NCBI RefSeq assembly: GCF_013031405.1
Contig: NZ_WPZY01000006.1
Coordinates: 1 to 64,000, forward strand
Length of the DNA stretch: 64,000 bases
Origin: Ruegeria sp. HKCCD8929
GTDB lineage: Bacteria > Pseudomonadota > Alphaproteobacteria > Rhodobacterales > Rhodobacteraceae
Direction of reading: 5' to 3'
Shown: one piece after another, positions 46,633-55,787 of the stretch
How the letters are laid out: each line of letters begins with the position of its first letter
Numbering within the stretch: the stretch's first letter is position 1
Notes under the pieces: model-generated
The model's input: the letters and a program-made list of their open reading frames with translations, nothing else
Database searches by the model: none
Told to the model about the DNA's origin: nothing
Program-made: the position numbers and the translations under genes

Positions 46633-47541
46633 TCACATGGGTTGAGTCGGTGAAGTGTTGCGTTCAGGCAAGATTCGTACGGTCTCAGTGTAAATATTCA
46701 GGTAATTTCCGGCAAGAATCACGAAAGCGCCGACGAAAACCCAAAGATCGAGTGGTTCGTGATAGATCAGCATCCCCAGAACCGCGATGGTGGGCAGGCG
46801 CACGAAGTCGATGGGCACTACAACCGTGGCGGGAGCGATGGCCAGCGCATTTGTGATGCAGAAATGCGCCAGAAGCCCCGCCAACCCGACAAGGATCAGA
46901 TAGGGGGCCGTCTGCATGCTCGGTAGGGTGATCTGACCATCAAACCCCGAGGCCACAAGCCCGAGAACCGCCTGCATCACCGTCAGCCAGAACATGATGC
47001 AGCCGATGCTTGCGGTTCGCGTGAGCCTCTTGGTGGAAATCGTTGTAAGTGCAAAGAAAATGGCCGACGCGGCGGCGGTCGCAACACCCAGACTGATCGG
47101 GGTGGCGCCGGGGCGGGCCACGATCAAGATACCGATGAAACCGATGATCGCGGCTATCACCCGAACCGGGGTCATCCGCTCTCCCAACAGCAGGGGGGAC
47201 AACACGATCACCCAGAGGGGCTGTGTGAACTCCAGCGCAAAGACCTGCGCCAGCGGAATGGCGGTGACGGCGTAGAACCACAGGTTCTGACCTGTGAAAT
47301 GCACCGCATTTCGCACTGCGTGCAGGCCAAGGTTGCGGGTTGAGATCTGCGCCCATTTGCTGGTGGCGGTCAGAACCAGCGAGACGATCAAGATACCCAC
47401 GAAACTGCGGTACATCATGATCTCAAACGTATCGTGAACTGCGCTCAGCTCTCGCCCCGCGATCGCCATCGAGGAAAAGGACGCAATCGCGCCTGTCATC
47501 CACAGCGCGGCCTTGCCGATCTGAACCTTATCCTGTTGCAT
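46633..47541 (-). CDS. EamA/DMT-family transporter
   Basis: This is a 302-aa ten-helix DMT protein. The N-terminal repeat begins ALWMTGAIASFSSMAIAGREL and the second has TVVVPIDFVRLPTIAVLGML. The RXXXGILIVS-like start (MYRSFVGILIV) is usual for the RhaT/EamA group. The substrate is unknown. It is on the same strand as the FadL-like gene, which follows after 119 bp; a distinct promoter there is possible. Confidence 0.8.
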   Translation of the reverse strand: MQQDKVQIGKAALWMTGAIASFSSMAIAGRELSAVHDTFEIMMYRSFVGILIVSLVLTATSKWAQISTRNLGLHAVRNAVHFTGQNLWFYAVTAIPLAQVFALEFTQPLWVIVLSPLLLGERMTPVRVIAAIIGFIGILIVARPGATPISLGVATAAASAIFFALTTISTKRLTRTASIGCIMFWLTVMQAVLGLVASGFDGQITLPSMQTAPYLILVGLAGLLAHFCITNALAIAPATVVVPIDFVRLPTIAVLGMLIYHEPLDLWVFVGAFVILAGNYLNIYTETVRILPERNTSPTQPM

Positions 47542-47614
47542 CGCGAACTCCCGCGGGAACGAGGCCCGGGAAACGCTGCAAGGTCAAGGTGTAAAGGATG
47601 TATCCGATACAGAA

Positions 47615-47639
47615 AAACCGGGCCGCGAGGACCCGGTTT
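47615..47639 (-). terminator. Terminator of guaA
   Basis: AAACCGGG (47615-47622) pairs with CCCGGTTT (47632-47639), and on the minus strand TTTTT follows. A second hairpin, CCCGC(N12)GCGGG, sits at 47643-47664 next to the guaA stop. Confidence 0.75.
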
Positions 47640-47666
47640 CATCCCGCTTGGCGAATCAGGCGGGCC

Positions 47667-49226
47667 CTACTCCCACTCAATGGTTCCCGGCGGTTTCGAG
47701 GTGATGTCATAGGTGCAGCGATTGATGCCCTTGACCTCGTTGATGATCCGCGTGGCGGTTTCGCCAAGGAATTCATGGCTGAACGGGTAGTAGTCCGCCG
47801 TCATGCCGTCGACCGAGGTGACCGCCCGCAAGGCGCAGGCGTAGTCATAGGTGCGCCCGTCGCCCATGACGCCGACGGTGCGGACCGGCAGGATGGCCAC
47901 AAAAGCCTGCCATATCTCGTCATAGAGCCCGTGCTTGCGGATCTGGTCGATATAGATCGCGTCTGCCTCGCGCAGGATGTCGAGCTTTTCGCGGGTGATC
48001 TCGCCGGGGCAGCGGATGGCCAGACCTGGGCCGGGGAAGGGGTGGCGACCTATGAAGCTGGACGGCAGGCCCAACTCACGGCCTAAGGCGCGAACCTCAT
48101 CCTTGAACAGTTCACGCAGCGGTTCGACCAGTTTGAGGCCCATCTTTTCGGGCAGGCCGCCGACATTGTGGTGCGACTTGATGGTGACCGAGGGGCCGCC
48201 CGAGAACGAAACCGATTCGATCACATCTGGATAGAGTGTGCCTTGGGCCAGAAACTCGGCCCCTTCGATGGTGTCGGCATGTTTCTGGAACACGTCGATG
48301 AACAGTTTGCCGATGATCTTGCGCTTGGTTTCGGGGTCGGATTGGCCGTCCAGCTCACCCAGAAACAGCTCGCTTTCATCCGCGTGGATCAACTGAATGT
48401 TGTAGTTGTCCCGGAACATCGAGACGACTTCCTGCGCCTCGTTCTTGCGCAAGAGGCCGTGGTCGACAAAGACACACGTCAACTGGTCGCCAATCGCTTC
48501 GTGGATCAGGATCGCGGCGACCGAGCTGTCGACGCCACCCGACAGACCGCAGATCACCTTTTTGTCGCCAACCTGCTCGCGGATGTTGCGGATCATCTCA
48601 TCGCGATAGGCCCCCATGGTCCAGTCGCCGGTAAAGCCCGCAAGCCGCACGAAATTCTCGTAGAGCCTTGCGCCTTTGGGGGTGTGGTGCACTTCGGGGT
48701 GGAACTGCACCGCGTAGAAATGGCGGCTTGCATCGGCGGTGATCGCAAAGGGGGCGTTGGGCGAGGTGCCGTAGACTTCGAACCCCGGGGCGATCTTGCT
48801 CACGTGGTCGCCGTGGCTCATCCAGACCTGTTCATCGCCGTCCACGAACCAGCCTTCGAGGATATCGAGGTCGCTTTTGGGCGTCACATAGGCCCGGCCA
48901 AACTCGGCGGTGCCATGGCCGCTTTCCACATGACCCCCAAGCTGGTGCATCATCACCTGCTGGCCGTAGCAGATGCCGAGAATCGGTACGCCGTAGTCGA
49001 AAATCTCTTGCGGAGCGCGGGGCGAACCCTCACGCGTCACGCTGTCCGGACCGCCCGAGAAAATTACGGCTCTCGGCGCCATTTCCCGCACGAAGTCCAT
49101 GGTGACGTTCTGGTAGGGGTGGATTTCGCAATAGACGTTCAGCTCGCGCAGACGGCGGGCAATCAGCTGCGTCACCTGGCTGCCGAAGTCGATGATCAGA
49201 AGGCGGTCATGGGATGTCTGGCTCAT
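47667..49226 (-). CDS. guaA: GMP synthase (glutamine-hydrolysing)
   Basis: This is a 519-aa enzyme converting XMP to GMP. An N-terminal glutaminase domain has nucleophile C86 in GICYGQQ. The ATP-pyrophosphatase domain has the [12 protein letters not shown]-loop at about residue 233, and the dimerisation domain ends GTIEWE. The ATG at 49226 ([16 protein letters not shown]) is chosen over a start 36 bp upstream. It is divergent from the GNAT gene. Confidence 0.95.
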   Translation of the reverse strand: MSQTSHDRLLIIDFGSQVTQLIARRLRELNVYCEIHPYQNVTMDFVREMAPRAVIFSGGPDSVTREGSPRAPQEIFDYGVPILGICYGQQVMMHQLGGHVESGHGTAEFGRAYVTPKSDLDILEGWFVDGDEQVWMSHGDHVSKIAPGFEVYGTSPNAPFAITADASRHFYAVQFHPEVHHTPKGARLYENFVRLAGFTGDWTMGAYRDEMIRNIREQVGDKKVICGLSGGVDSSVAAILIHEAIGDQLTCVFVDHGLLRKNEAQEVVSMFRDNYNIQLIHADESELFLGELDGQSDPETKRKIIGKLFIDVFQKHADTIEGAEFLAQGTLYPDVIESVSFSGGPSVTIKSHHNVGGLPEKMGLKLVEPLRELFKDEVRALGRELGLPSSFIGRHPFPGPGLAIRCPGEITREKLDILREADAIYIDQIRKHGLYDEIWQAFVAILPVRTVGVMGDGRTYDYACALRAVTSVDGMTADYYPFSHEFLGETATRIINEVKGINRCTYDITSKPPGTIEWE

Positions 49227-49320
49227 GAACTGGCTCTTAGGTCGCGCGGCCACTATGTGCAAGCGTTATGAGGCCGATTTCGGTTATGCTGCGGTCAGAT
49301 ATGGGGAGTTTCGAAAATCC

Positions 49321-49758
49321 ATGGATACCGTTCGATTCAGAGAGGCCGGACAGGCGGATGCCGGGGCGATCACCACTTGCATCGCCGCGGCTTACGCCGA
49401 GGCGCGTGAAAGCATTCCCGATCTGCCGGATGTGACCGCCGGGATTGAGGAAGAGATTGAGGTGAGCCAAGTGGTTCTGGCCGAGACCGGGCACGGACTG
49501 GCCGGGGTGATCGTGTTCGCCAGGCGGGGGGACGCGATGAAGATCGTCAACCTCGCCGTATCGCCGGACGCTCAAGGGCAGGGGATCGCGGGCCGGTTGA
49601 TGGCGCGGGCCGAGGAAGAAGCACGGGCATCAGGCTGCACGCGGATGGAGTTACGCACCCATCGGCTGATGGAGGGCACGCGGGCGATGTACACGCATCT
49701 GGGCTGGCGCGAGACCGAAACCTCCGGCAACACGGTGTCGATGATGAAGGCGTTATGA
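49321..49758 (+). CDS. GNAT-family N-acetyltransferase
   Basis: This is a 145-aa acetyltransferase. The acetyl-CoA-binding motif is VSPDAQGQGIAGRLMARAEE (about residues 80-99), followed by the second motif MRTLHLMEGT-like region MELRTHRLMEGTRAMYTHLG. The substrate could be an amine, an antibiotic or a protein terminus. The ATG at 49321 is chosen because longer frames run into guaA. It is divergent from guaA and convergent with the DUF2270 gene. Confidence 0.8.
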   Translation: MDTVRFREAGQADAGAITTCIAAAYAEARESIPDLPDVTAGIEEEIEVSQVVLAETGHGLAGVIVFARRGDAMKIVNLAVSPDAQGQGIAGRLMARAEEEARASGCTRMELRTHRLMEGTRAMYTHLGWRETETSGNTVSMMKAL

Positions 49759-49765
49759 CTGCGGC

Positions 49766-50521
49766 TCAGCCCATCGAGTGAGAGCTTTCAGTTCCGCGCT
49801 GCGCCGAGCGGCGCTGGTCGACGCGGTAACTCCAGATCGCGATGGATGTCCACGAAACGACATAGACGATCCCGATGCCGATAATCACCTCGCCGGGCAG
49901 GGGACCCACATCCGCGCGGTCGATGGCTTGTCCGAGGCTTTCGACCGCGGTGGGGTGAACCGCAAGTTTGCCCGCAAAGGCCAGCGACTGGATCAGCAAA
50001 ATCCACAAGTAGTTGCGGCGGATGCGGCGACCGATGGCGATCAGAAAACCTACGTGATAGCGCGGGCGCAGGTAATCCTCGGCCAGCACTTTTTGCCAGT
50101 TCTCCTCCATGTGCAGGTCGCCGTCATAGAGAAGCGGGGCGTAGAAATGCGTCTCGAGCCACCGGGCCCGGGCGCGCCAGACGTTGAAATAGCGATAGCG
50201 CCGCGCCTCGAGCATCAGGAACAGGATGATCAGCACGCCAACCAGCACCAGCGGCAGGGGTGAGGCGTCGGGCGTGGCGAAGGAGATCGACAATGCCACG
50301 CCCAGGGTTGCAACGGCCCAGTTGGTGGTGGTGTCCAGCCGGGTGCGCCAGATGGTGCTGCGATAGACCTCGCCCCGATAGAGATGGGCCACTGCACCGA
50401 TCTCGGCGGCGTTGAGCGTCTTGCGTTCGGTCTCGGACTGCGGGATTGTCTTGGTCTCCTTGTCGGTCCGCCCATCATGCCCGGGCGTCCAAGCGGGGTC
50501 AAAACATAAGCGATGCGTCAC
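49766..50521 (-). CDS. DUF2270 integral membrane protein
   Basis: This is a 251-aa protein with a charged N terminus and a conserved AAEIGAVAHLYRGEVYRSTIWRTRLDTTTNWA segment (about residues 38-68, in two parts) of the DUF2270 family. Two central helices (about 70-110) and two late helices (about 165-235) follow. No function is known to me. It stands alone with an mttB-like gene divergent from it. The start could also be a few codons downstream. Confidence 0.72.
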   Translation of the reverse strand: MTHRLCFDPAWTPGHDGRTDKETKTIPQSETERKTLNAAEIGAVAHLYRGEVYRSTIWRTRLDTTTNWAVATLGVALSISFATPDASPLPLVLVGVLIILFLMLEARRYRYFNVWRARARWLETHFYAPLLYDGDLHMEENWQKVLAEDYLRPRYHVGFLIAIGRRIRRNYLWILLIQSLAFAGKLAVHPTAVESLGQAIDRADVGPLPGEVIIGIGIVYVVSWTSIAIWSYRVDQRRSAQRGTESSHSMG

Positions 50522-50627
50522 CCATGTCGCTTTTCCCCCTCAGGCGCCGTAATCCATATTCGGCTGGCGGGCAGAGTCCTGTAACTAGATCGGCGAAGCA
50601 GAACCATCTTATCCAGGGGATCATCTC

Positions 50628-52172
50628 ATGGCAGAGGCAACCACCCGGCGCAGAGGACGTGGAGGCGGCGGCGCCGCCCGGCGGGCCGAGCGCACTGCGG
50701 TCCGCATCGAGACCGCGAAATACATCGAACGCAACATCCCCAATTTCGAGATCCTGAACGACGAGGCGCTCGAAATCATCGAGGCCAATGCGGAAACCAT
50801 ACTGGAAGAGGTTGGCGTCAACTTCGTCGACAACCCGGCGGCTTTGGAGCGCTGGCGCGAGGCCGGGGCCGATATCGACGGCGAGCGTGTGCGCATCCCG
50901 CGCGGTCTGGCCCGCAAACTGTGCTCCACTGCGCCCAGCCAGTTCACCCAGCACGCCCGCAACCCCGAGAAATCGGTAGTCATCGGTGGCCGCAATCTGG
51001 TTCTGGCCCCGGTCTACGGCCCGCCCTTCGTGCGTGATGCGCAAGGTGGCCGCCGCTATGCGACCATGGACGATTTCAACAAGTTCGTGAAACTCGCCTA
51101 CATGTCCAAATGGCTGCACCATTCGGGCGGTACCGTGTGCGAGCCGACGGACGTGCCGGTGAACAAGCGTCACCTCGATATGTTGATGGCCCATATGACT
51201 CTGTCGGACAAGCCCTTCATGGGCTCGGTCACCGATCCATCCCGTGCGCAGGATTCCGTCGAGATGTGCGAGATCTTGTTCGGCAAGGAGTTCGTGCAGG
51301 AAAACACGGTGATGACCTCGCTCACCAACATCAACTCGCCGATGACTTTCGACGATGTGATGATGGGCGCACTGGAGGTCTATGCGAAGAACAATCAGGC
51401 CTGCATCGTGTCGCCCTTCATCGTCGGAGGTGCGATGGCGCCGGTCTCGGTCGCGGGCACGTTGACACAGGTTCTGGCCGAGGTTTTGGCCGGGATCGCC
51501 TACAGCCAGCTCGTCCGCCCCGGCGCGCCGGTGATCTTTGGTGCCTTCGTGACCTCGATCGACATGAACTCGGGTGCGCCGACCTTTGGCACGCCCGAGG
51601 CCGCGCACATCACTTATGGCGCCGGTCAGTTGGCCCGCCGTCTCGGTGTGCCGTATCGCTCGGCGGGGTCGTTCTGCGGCTCGAAACTGCCCGATGCGCA
51701 GGCGGCGTATGAAACCGCGAACTCGCTGAACATGGGGCTGATGGCGGGCGTGAACTTCATGCTGCACTCCTGTGGCTGGCTCGAAGGCGGTCTGGTGGCG
51801 GATTTCGAGAAATTCGTCATGGATGCCGATCAGCTGGGCGTGCTGCACGGGCTGGCCCGGGGCGTGGCCTATGACGACAATGCGCAGGCCATGGATGCGA
51901 TCCGCGAGGTCGGCCCCGGCGGTCACTATCTGGGCTGCGCCCATACACAGGCCAATTTTAAGGATGCGTTCTGGAAGACCGAGTTGCTGGATTACAAGCC
52001 GTTCGAAACCTGGGAAGAGGAAGGCGCCCGCGATACGCGGACGCTGGCCTCGACGCGGGTCGAGCATCTGCTGGCCAACTATCAGCAACCCGGGATGGAC
52101 CCAGATGTTGCGGCCGCGCTGGCGGCATATGTGGCCGAGAAAAAGGCCTCGATGCCCGACGCGTTCATGTAA
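50628..52172 (+). CDS. MttB-family methyltransferase, non-pyrrolysine type
   Basis: This is a 514-aa corrinoid-dependent methyltransferase homologue. The MttB family demethylates trimethylamine or betaines into a corrinoid protein. The frame is continuous: there is no in-frame amber codon, so it is a non-pyrrolysine member, and glycine betaine-type substrates are the closest precedent. An N-terminal RRGRGGGGAARRAERTAVRI extension is basic. The barrel pattern (SPFIVGGAMAPVSVAGTLTQ and YRSAGSFCGSKLPDAQAA) is intact. No corrinoid protein or MtbA gene lies beside it. Confidence 0.85.
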   Translation: MAEATTRRRGRGGGGAARRAERTAVRIETAKYIERNIPNFEILNDEALEIIEANAETILEEVGVNFVDNPAALERWREAGADIDGERVRIPRGLARKLCSTAPSQFTQHARNPEKSVVIGGRNLVLAPVYGPPFVRDAQGGRRYATMDDFNKFVKLAYMSKWLHHSGGTVCEPTDVPVNKRHLDMLMAHMTLSDKPFMGSVTDPSRAQDSVEMCEILFGKEFVQENTVMTSLTNINSPMTFDDVMMGALEVYAKNNQACIVSPFIVGGAMAPVSVAGTLTQVLAEVLAGIAYSQLVRPGAPVIFGAFVTSIDMNSGAPTFGTPEAAHITYGAGQLARRLGVPYRSAGSFCGSKLPDAQAAYETANSLNMGLMAGVNFMLHSCGWLEGGLVADFEKFVMDADQLGVLHGLARGVAYDDNAQAMDAIREVGPGGHYLGCAHTQANFKDAFWKTELLDYKPFETWEEEGARDTRTLASTRVEHLLANYQQPGMDPDVAAALAAYVAEKKASMPDAFM

Positions 52173-52208
52173 GGCGCTTTGCGGAAACCGTGGTACATTC
52201 CGCATCGC

Positions 52209-52262
52209 CTGACGCGTTGAAATCCTTGATTTCAGGCTGCGTCAGGCGATTCAGGTGTTACG
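52209..52262 (+). repeat. Dispersed palindromic repeat, copy 2
   Basis: CTGACGC (52209-52215) pairs with GCGTCAG (52239-52245), and TGAAATC (52218-52224) pairs with GATTTCA (52228-52234). The tail GCGATTCAGGTGTTACGC matches copy 1 (53-106). Outer-stem pairs T-A and A-T of copy 1 are C-G and G-C here. It lies 37 nt after the mttB-like stop, in the sense direction. Confidence 0.65.
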
Positions 52263-52275
52263 CAGATCCCTGCAA

Positions 52276-52575
52276 TCACTGACCCTGTGGGGCGCGGCTG
52301 GACTGGTACAATTGCGCCTCACCCATCATCGCGATCAGCAGATCTAGATGCCGGACCAGCGAATACCCGGCGTCGTCGTTGCGCCGCTGCTCATCCACGC
52401 CCCGCTCCATTTCCATCAGACGCATCAGCGCAGCCCCGGACCGCGGGAGTGAGCCGTATCCCAGCAGACGCTGCAAGTGCCTGTCGCGATTGTAATCCTG
52501 CGCTCCGAACCGGGCGGCCCGGATCAGCAGCCGCGGGCGGCGCAGGGTCGAAAGCATGGTCATCAGGTCTTGCAT
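52276..52575 (-). CDS. DUF6477 protein
   Basis: This is a 99-aa protein rich in arginine and leucine that matches the DUF6477 family restricted to Rhodobacterales. It contains MLSTLRRPRLLIRAARFG and a C-terminal LDLLIAMMGEAQL helix. No function is established. It is divergent from the DUF6456 gene with a 240-bp gap holding CtrA-like half-sites. Both families tend to occur in the same genomes, so a joint role is possible. Confidence 0.65.
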   Translation of the reverse strand: MQDLMTMLSTLRRPRLLIRAARFGAQDYNRDRHLQRLLGYGSLPRSGAALMRLMEMERGVDEQRRNDDAGYSLVRHLDLLIAMMGEAQLYQSSRAPQGQ

Positions 52576-52715
52576 GGCGTGTCCTCATGGCGGGTTGTGC
52601 GTTGCCCTATTAATCCCACAACTTTTACGGGTGTTGCCTGCGGTCAAATGCAACCGTGCGATGGTTTCACGACTGTTTATCTTTTTGAATCAATTCTGCT
52701 TCACGCCGGCGGGCT

Positions 52716-52760
52716 TTAACCAACAAGTAACACCGTCAACTCTAGGTAGAGTTTGGTTAA
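52716..52760. promoter_or_regulatory. CtrA-like sites upstream of the DUF6456 gene
   Basis: TTAACCAA (52716-52723) and its inverted copy TTGGTTAA (52753-52760) lie in the divergent gap. TTAA-N7-GTAA (52716-52730) is one base from the CtrA full-site consensus TTAA-N7-TTAA. CtrA control is inferred from the motif only. Confidence 0.45.
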
Positions 52761-52815
52761 CGAAATATCCGCTGAGCAGATTAGGTAGTTTCATTGTCGA
52801 TGAGGGCGTAAAACC

Positions 52816-53916
52816 ATGGAAAACAGCATCGCTTACACCGTACCGGCATGGGTTCCCGAAGGCGCGCAGCGCTATCTGGCCCATACCGAGGCCGGGCGGT
52901 CGATCCGGGATCTGGCACGCGGGGCGGGCTGTCACGCCTCCACCATCCTGCGCCAGATCCGGCGGATCGAGATGCGGCGCGACGATCCGTTGGTGGATGC
53001 GGCCCTGCAATCGCTGGCCGAGGCGCATTTCCCGCCGATCGAGGGTCAGCCCTCGGCTTTGGCCGAGGATGTTTCCGATGCCGATGGCTTCGATGATGAG
53101 GCCCTGCGTGTGTTGCGGCGGCTTTGCGAAAGCGGTGCGGTGCTGGCGGTGGCCGAGGATATGGACAAGGCGGTGGTGGTACGAGACGGCGGCCTCGGCG
53201 GCAGCACCCGCACTGCGGTTGTGGACTGCGCCATCGCACAGGCGTTGGCGCTGAAGGATTGGATTTCCTGTGACAAACCGGGGCGGATCAGCCGCTATCA
53301 CATCACTGCTGCCGGGCGCAGCGCCTTCAGCCGTCTGCTGGCCGAGGCCGAAAACCGGGCGCGCGCCGACAACGACCGGGGGTTTGCCGAGGCGCAGACT
53401 CCGTTTGCCGCCCAACATCGGACGATGGCAGATAAAACGGTCGAGGCGGGTCCGGGCGAGCGTCCGCGCCGGGTGCGTTACAACGCGGCGGAAAGCCCCC
53501 TGATCGCCTTGGCGCGGCGCCGGGACCGGGATGGCAAACCGTTTCTGGACGAAGCGCTGGTGCGTGCGGGCGAACGGCTACGCGAGGATTTCGAACTGGC
53601 GCAGATGGGTCCGCATGTGACGCAGAACTGGGACCAGTTCCTGACCGGTGGCGGGCGCGGCGGTTTTGCTCCGGACGCGCATGTGGGCGAGGGTCCATCG
53701 GATGCGCGCAATCGGGTGGCGTACGCCTTGGCCGATCTGGGGCCTGGGCTGAGCGACGTGGCCCTACGGTGCTGCTGTTATCTCGAGGGGTTGGAACTGG
53801 CGGAAAGGCGAATGGGGTGGTCGGCGCGGTCGGGCAAGATTGTCCTGCGGATCGCCTTGCAGCGGCTCAAACGGCACTATGACGAGGCGGCGGATCGGGA
53901 TCGAATGATCGGGTGA
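52816..53916 (+). CDS. DUF6456 helix-turn-helix protein
   Basis: This is a 366-aa protein. An N-terminal helix-turn-helix (about residues 20-50: TEAGRSIRDLARGAGCHAST then ILRQIRRIE) suggests DNA binding. A middle region of about 150 residues follows, then a C-terminal DUF6456 domain (ISPLIALARRRDRDGKPFLDE-like core at about 215-300). A GxxGGR-rich TGGGRGGFAPDAH stretch is present. It is likely a transcription or replication-linked regulator; targets are unknown. A degenerate post-stop repeat follows 18 nt after the stop. Confidence 0.7.
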   Translation: MENSIAYTVPAWVPEGAQRYLAHTEAGRSIRDLARGAGCHASTILRQIRRIEMRRDDPLVDAALQSLAEAHFPPIEGQPSALAEDVSDADGFDDEALRVLRRLCESGAVLAVAEDMDKAVVVRDGGLGGSTRTAVVDCAIAQALALKDWISCDKPGRISRYHITAAGRSAFSRLLAEAENRARADNDRGFAEAQTPFAAQHRTMADKTVEAGPGERPRRVRYNAAESPLIALARRRDRDGKPFLDEALVRAGERLREDFELAQMGPHVTQNWDQFLTGGGRGGFAPDAHVGEGPSDARNRVAYALADLGPGLSDVALRCCCYLEGLELAERRMGWSARSGKIVLRIALQRLKRHYDEAADRDRMIG

Positions 53917-53934
53917 TGGACGCCAGCCGCGTCT

Positions 53935-53967
53935 GCCTCTGTTGGGGATATTTGGACCAAACGGAAG
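53935..53967 (+). repeat. Post-stop dispersed repeat, degenerate copy C
   Basis: GCCTCTGTTGGGGATATTTG plus GACCAAACGGAAG aligns over 33 bp with copy A (8866) with about ten mismatches. It lies 18 nt after the DUF6456 stop codon, the same distance as in copies A and B, which supports a shared origin despite divergence. Confidence 0.4.
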
Positions 53968-54019
53968 TTGAGGGATAAGGGTTGGTTGTGGTTTCTCCTG
54001 TCTTTGATAGGTAAGGGTT

Positions 54020-54946
54020 ATGAATTTCACACTTAGACAACTTCACTATTTCAAGGCGCTGGCCGAGCAGCGGAATTTCGGGCGGGCCGCGCAGGTCTGT
54101 CATGTCTCGCAGCCGGCGCTGTCGGTGCAGATCCGCGCGCTGGAAGATCTGATGGGTGGGCCACTGGTCGAGCGGCAGGCGCGCGACGTGGTGCTGACGC
54201 CCTTGGGTCGTGACGTTCTGACGCTCGCACATGACGTTCTGTCGGCGGCGGATCGGCTGGATCGGCTTGCGCGAGATCAAAGCCGTGGGTACCGCTCTTT
54301 GTCGCTGGGCCTGATCCCGACCATGGCGCCGTATCTGCTGCCCGGAGTGCTGGCAGCCTTGCGAGCACGGGACCTGTCGCTGCGTGTGCAGGTGCGCGAG
54401 GCGCGGACCGAACGATTGCTGGCTTCGCTCCGGGCAGGGGAGATTGATGCCGCCGTGCTGGCATTGCCCAGCGGTGGCAGTGGCTTTGTCGAAGAGCCGC
54501 TGTTTCAGGACCGGTTCCTGCTGGCCGGATCGGAAACCCGGCTGGCGCGGCTGTCCTCGGGGCCGGACGTCCTGAGACCCACCGATCTGGGTCGGGCGCA
54601 TCTGATGCTGCTTGAGGATGGTCATTGCCTGACCGATCAGGCGCTTGAGGTCTGCGGGCAGGATCGGCACAGCAGCGGCATCAACATGGGGGCCTCGTCG
54701 CTGGGTACGCTGACCCGGCTGGTGGCCGAGGGCTTTGGCCTGACCCTGATGCCCGAACTGGCGCTGCGCTCGGAATGCACCATGATTCCCGATCTGAAAC
54801 TGTTACGGTTTTCCGAGCCGGAACCGGCGCGTACCGTTGGCTTGATCCGGCGCGAGGCGACGCGAGACGAGGGCTGGTTCACCGATCTCGCGCAAGTGAT
54901 CCGCGAGGTGGGTCAGGGCATCGTCGCCGCCACGCGCGCGGCGTGA
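54020..54946 (+). CDS. oxyR: LysR-family peroxide sensor OxyR
   Basis: This is a 308-aa LysR regulator. An N-terminal helix-turn-helix (AEQRNFGRAAQVCHVSQPAL) precedes the sensor domain. The two redox cysteines are C203 and C212 in GHCLTDQALEVC, with the same C-x8-C spacing as E. coli OxyR. Disulfide formation by H2O2 is therefore expected to activate it. Aquaporin and peroxiredoxin genes lie directly downstream on the opposite strand, consistent with peroxide defence. Confidence 0.92.
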   Translation: MNFTLRQLHYFKALAEQRNFGRAAQVCHVSQPALSVQIRALEDLMGGPLVERQARDVVLTPLGRDVLTLAHDVLSAADRLDRLARDQSRGYRSLSLGLIPTMAPYLLPGVLAALRARDLSLRVQVREARTERLLASLRAGEIDAAVLALPSGGSGFVEEPLFQDRFLLAGSETRLARLSSGPDVLRPTDLGRAHLMLLEDGHCLTDQALEVCGQDRHSSGINMGASSLGTLTRLVAEGFGLTLMPELALRSECTMIPDLKLLRFSEPEPARTVGLIRREATRDEGWFTDLAQVIREVGQGIVAATRAA

Positions 54947-54984
54947 TCCTGCGGACTCACCGAGAGCCCGCAGAACCCGGAGTG

Positions 54985-55620
54985 TCAGGCGGAGGTCAGG
55001 CCGGATTTGTGCAGCACTCCGGCCAATCCACCGCCGATCAGCGGCGCGATGATATAGAGCCACAATTGTGAGGCCGCGCCTGCGTCAAAGATGTTGCTGG
55101 CGATGGCCCGGGCCGGGTTGACCGAAACGCCGGTCACCGTGATGCCCGCCAGATGGATCATCGTCAGGGTCAGCCCGATGGCAAGGCCCGCAACGGGCGT
55201 TGCGTGCCCTTCTTGCGTGGCGCCGAGGATCACGGTGACGAAGATGAAGGTCGCCACGACCTCAAAAATCAACGCCGCCGTAGTGCCCCAGGGGCCGATC
55301 GCTGTCGCCGCGCCGGCCGGGTCCGCGGTCATCGCAATCAAGACGAGTGAGGCGAGAACGCCGCCGATCACCTGACTGATCCAATAGCCAAGCATCTCAC
55401 CCGCGCTCATGCGCCCCGCAAGGAAGACACCCAGACTGACCGCTGGGTTCAGATGCGCGCCTGAAATGGGACCGACCCCATAGGCCATGGCCACTACTGC
55501 CAGACCGAAGGACAGGCTGATCCCAATCAACCCAACTTCGGGTTTCATGAACAGGATCGTCGAAAAGGCCATGAAGACCAGGGTGAAGGTGCCGATGACC
55601 TCTGCGATATTCTTCTTCAT
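54985..55620 (-). CDS. Aquaporin, AqpZ/MIP family
   Basis: This is a 211-aa six-helix channel. The two NPA boxes are in HLNPAVS (about residue 57) and SVNPARA (about residue 168). A water or, given the setting, hydrogen peroxide channel is likely. The selectivity-filter residues cannot be confirmed by eye. It lies between oxyR and the peroxiredoxin gene, converging on oxyR. Confidence 0.85.
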   Translation of the reverse strand: MKKNIAEVIGTFTLVFMAFSTILFMKPEVGLIGISLSFGLAVVAMAYGVGPISGAHLNPAVSLGVFLAGRMSAGEMLGYWISQVIGGVLASLVLIAMTADPAGAATAIGPWGTTAALIFEVVATFIFVTVILGATQEGHATPVAGLAIGLTLTMIHLAGITVTGVSVNPARAIASNIFDAGAASQLWLYIIAPLIGGGLAGVLHKSGLTSA

Positions 55621-55743
55621 GTCTGCTCCTTAAAGCTGCGTTTGTGCCGGAATTGCTGCGTCAGGAAGCGATGAAAAAACAGGGGAATGATGCGGAGGTG
55701 ACGTCACGAGGCGTCAAAGTGCTTTGGCCGGAGCACAAAAAAA

Positions 55744-55762
55744 CCCGCGGAGACACCGCGGG
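55744..55762 (-). terminator. Terminator of the peroxiredoxin gene
   Basis: CCCGCGG (55744-55750) pairs with CCGCGGG (55756-55762) and on the minus strand is followed by T7 (55743-55737). It ends transcription before the aquaporin gene. Confidence 0.85.
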
Positions 55763-55787
55763 TTTTCGGGACTGAATCGAGGCAAGA

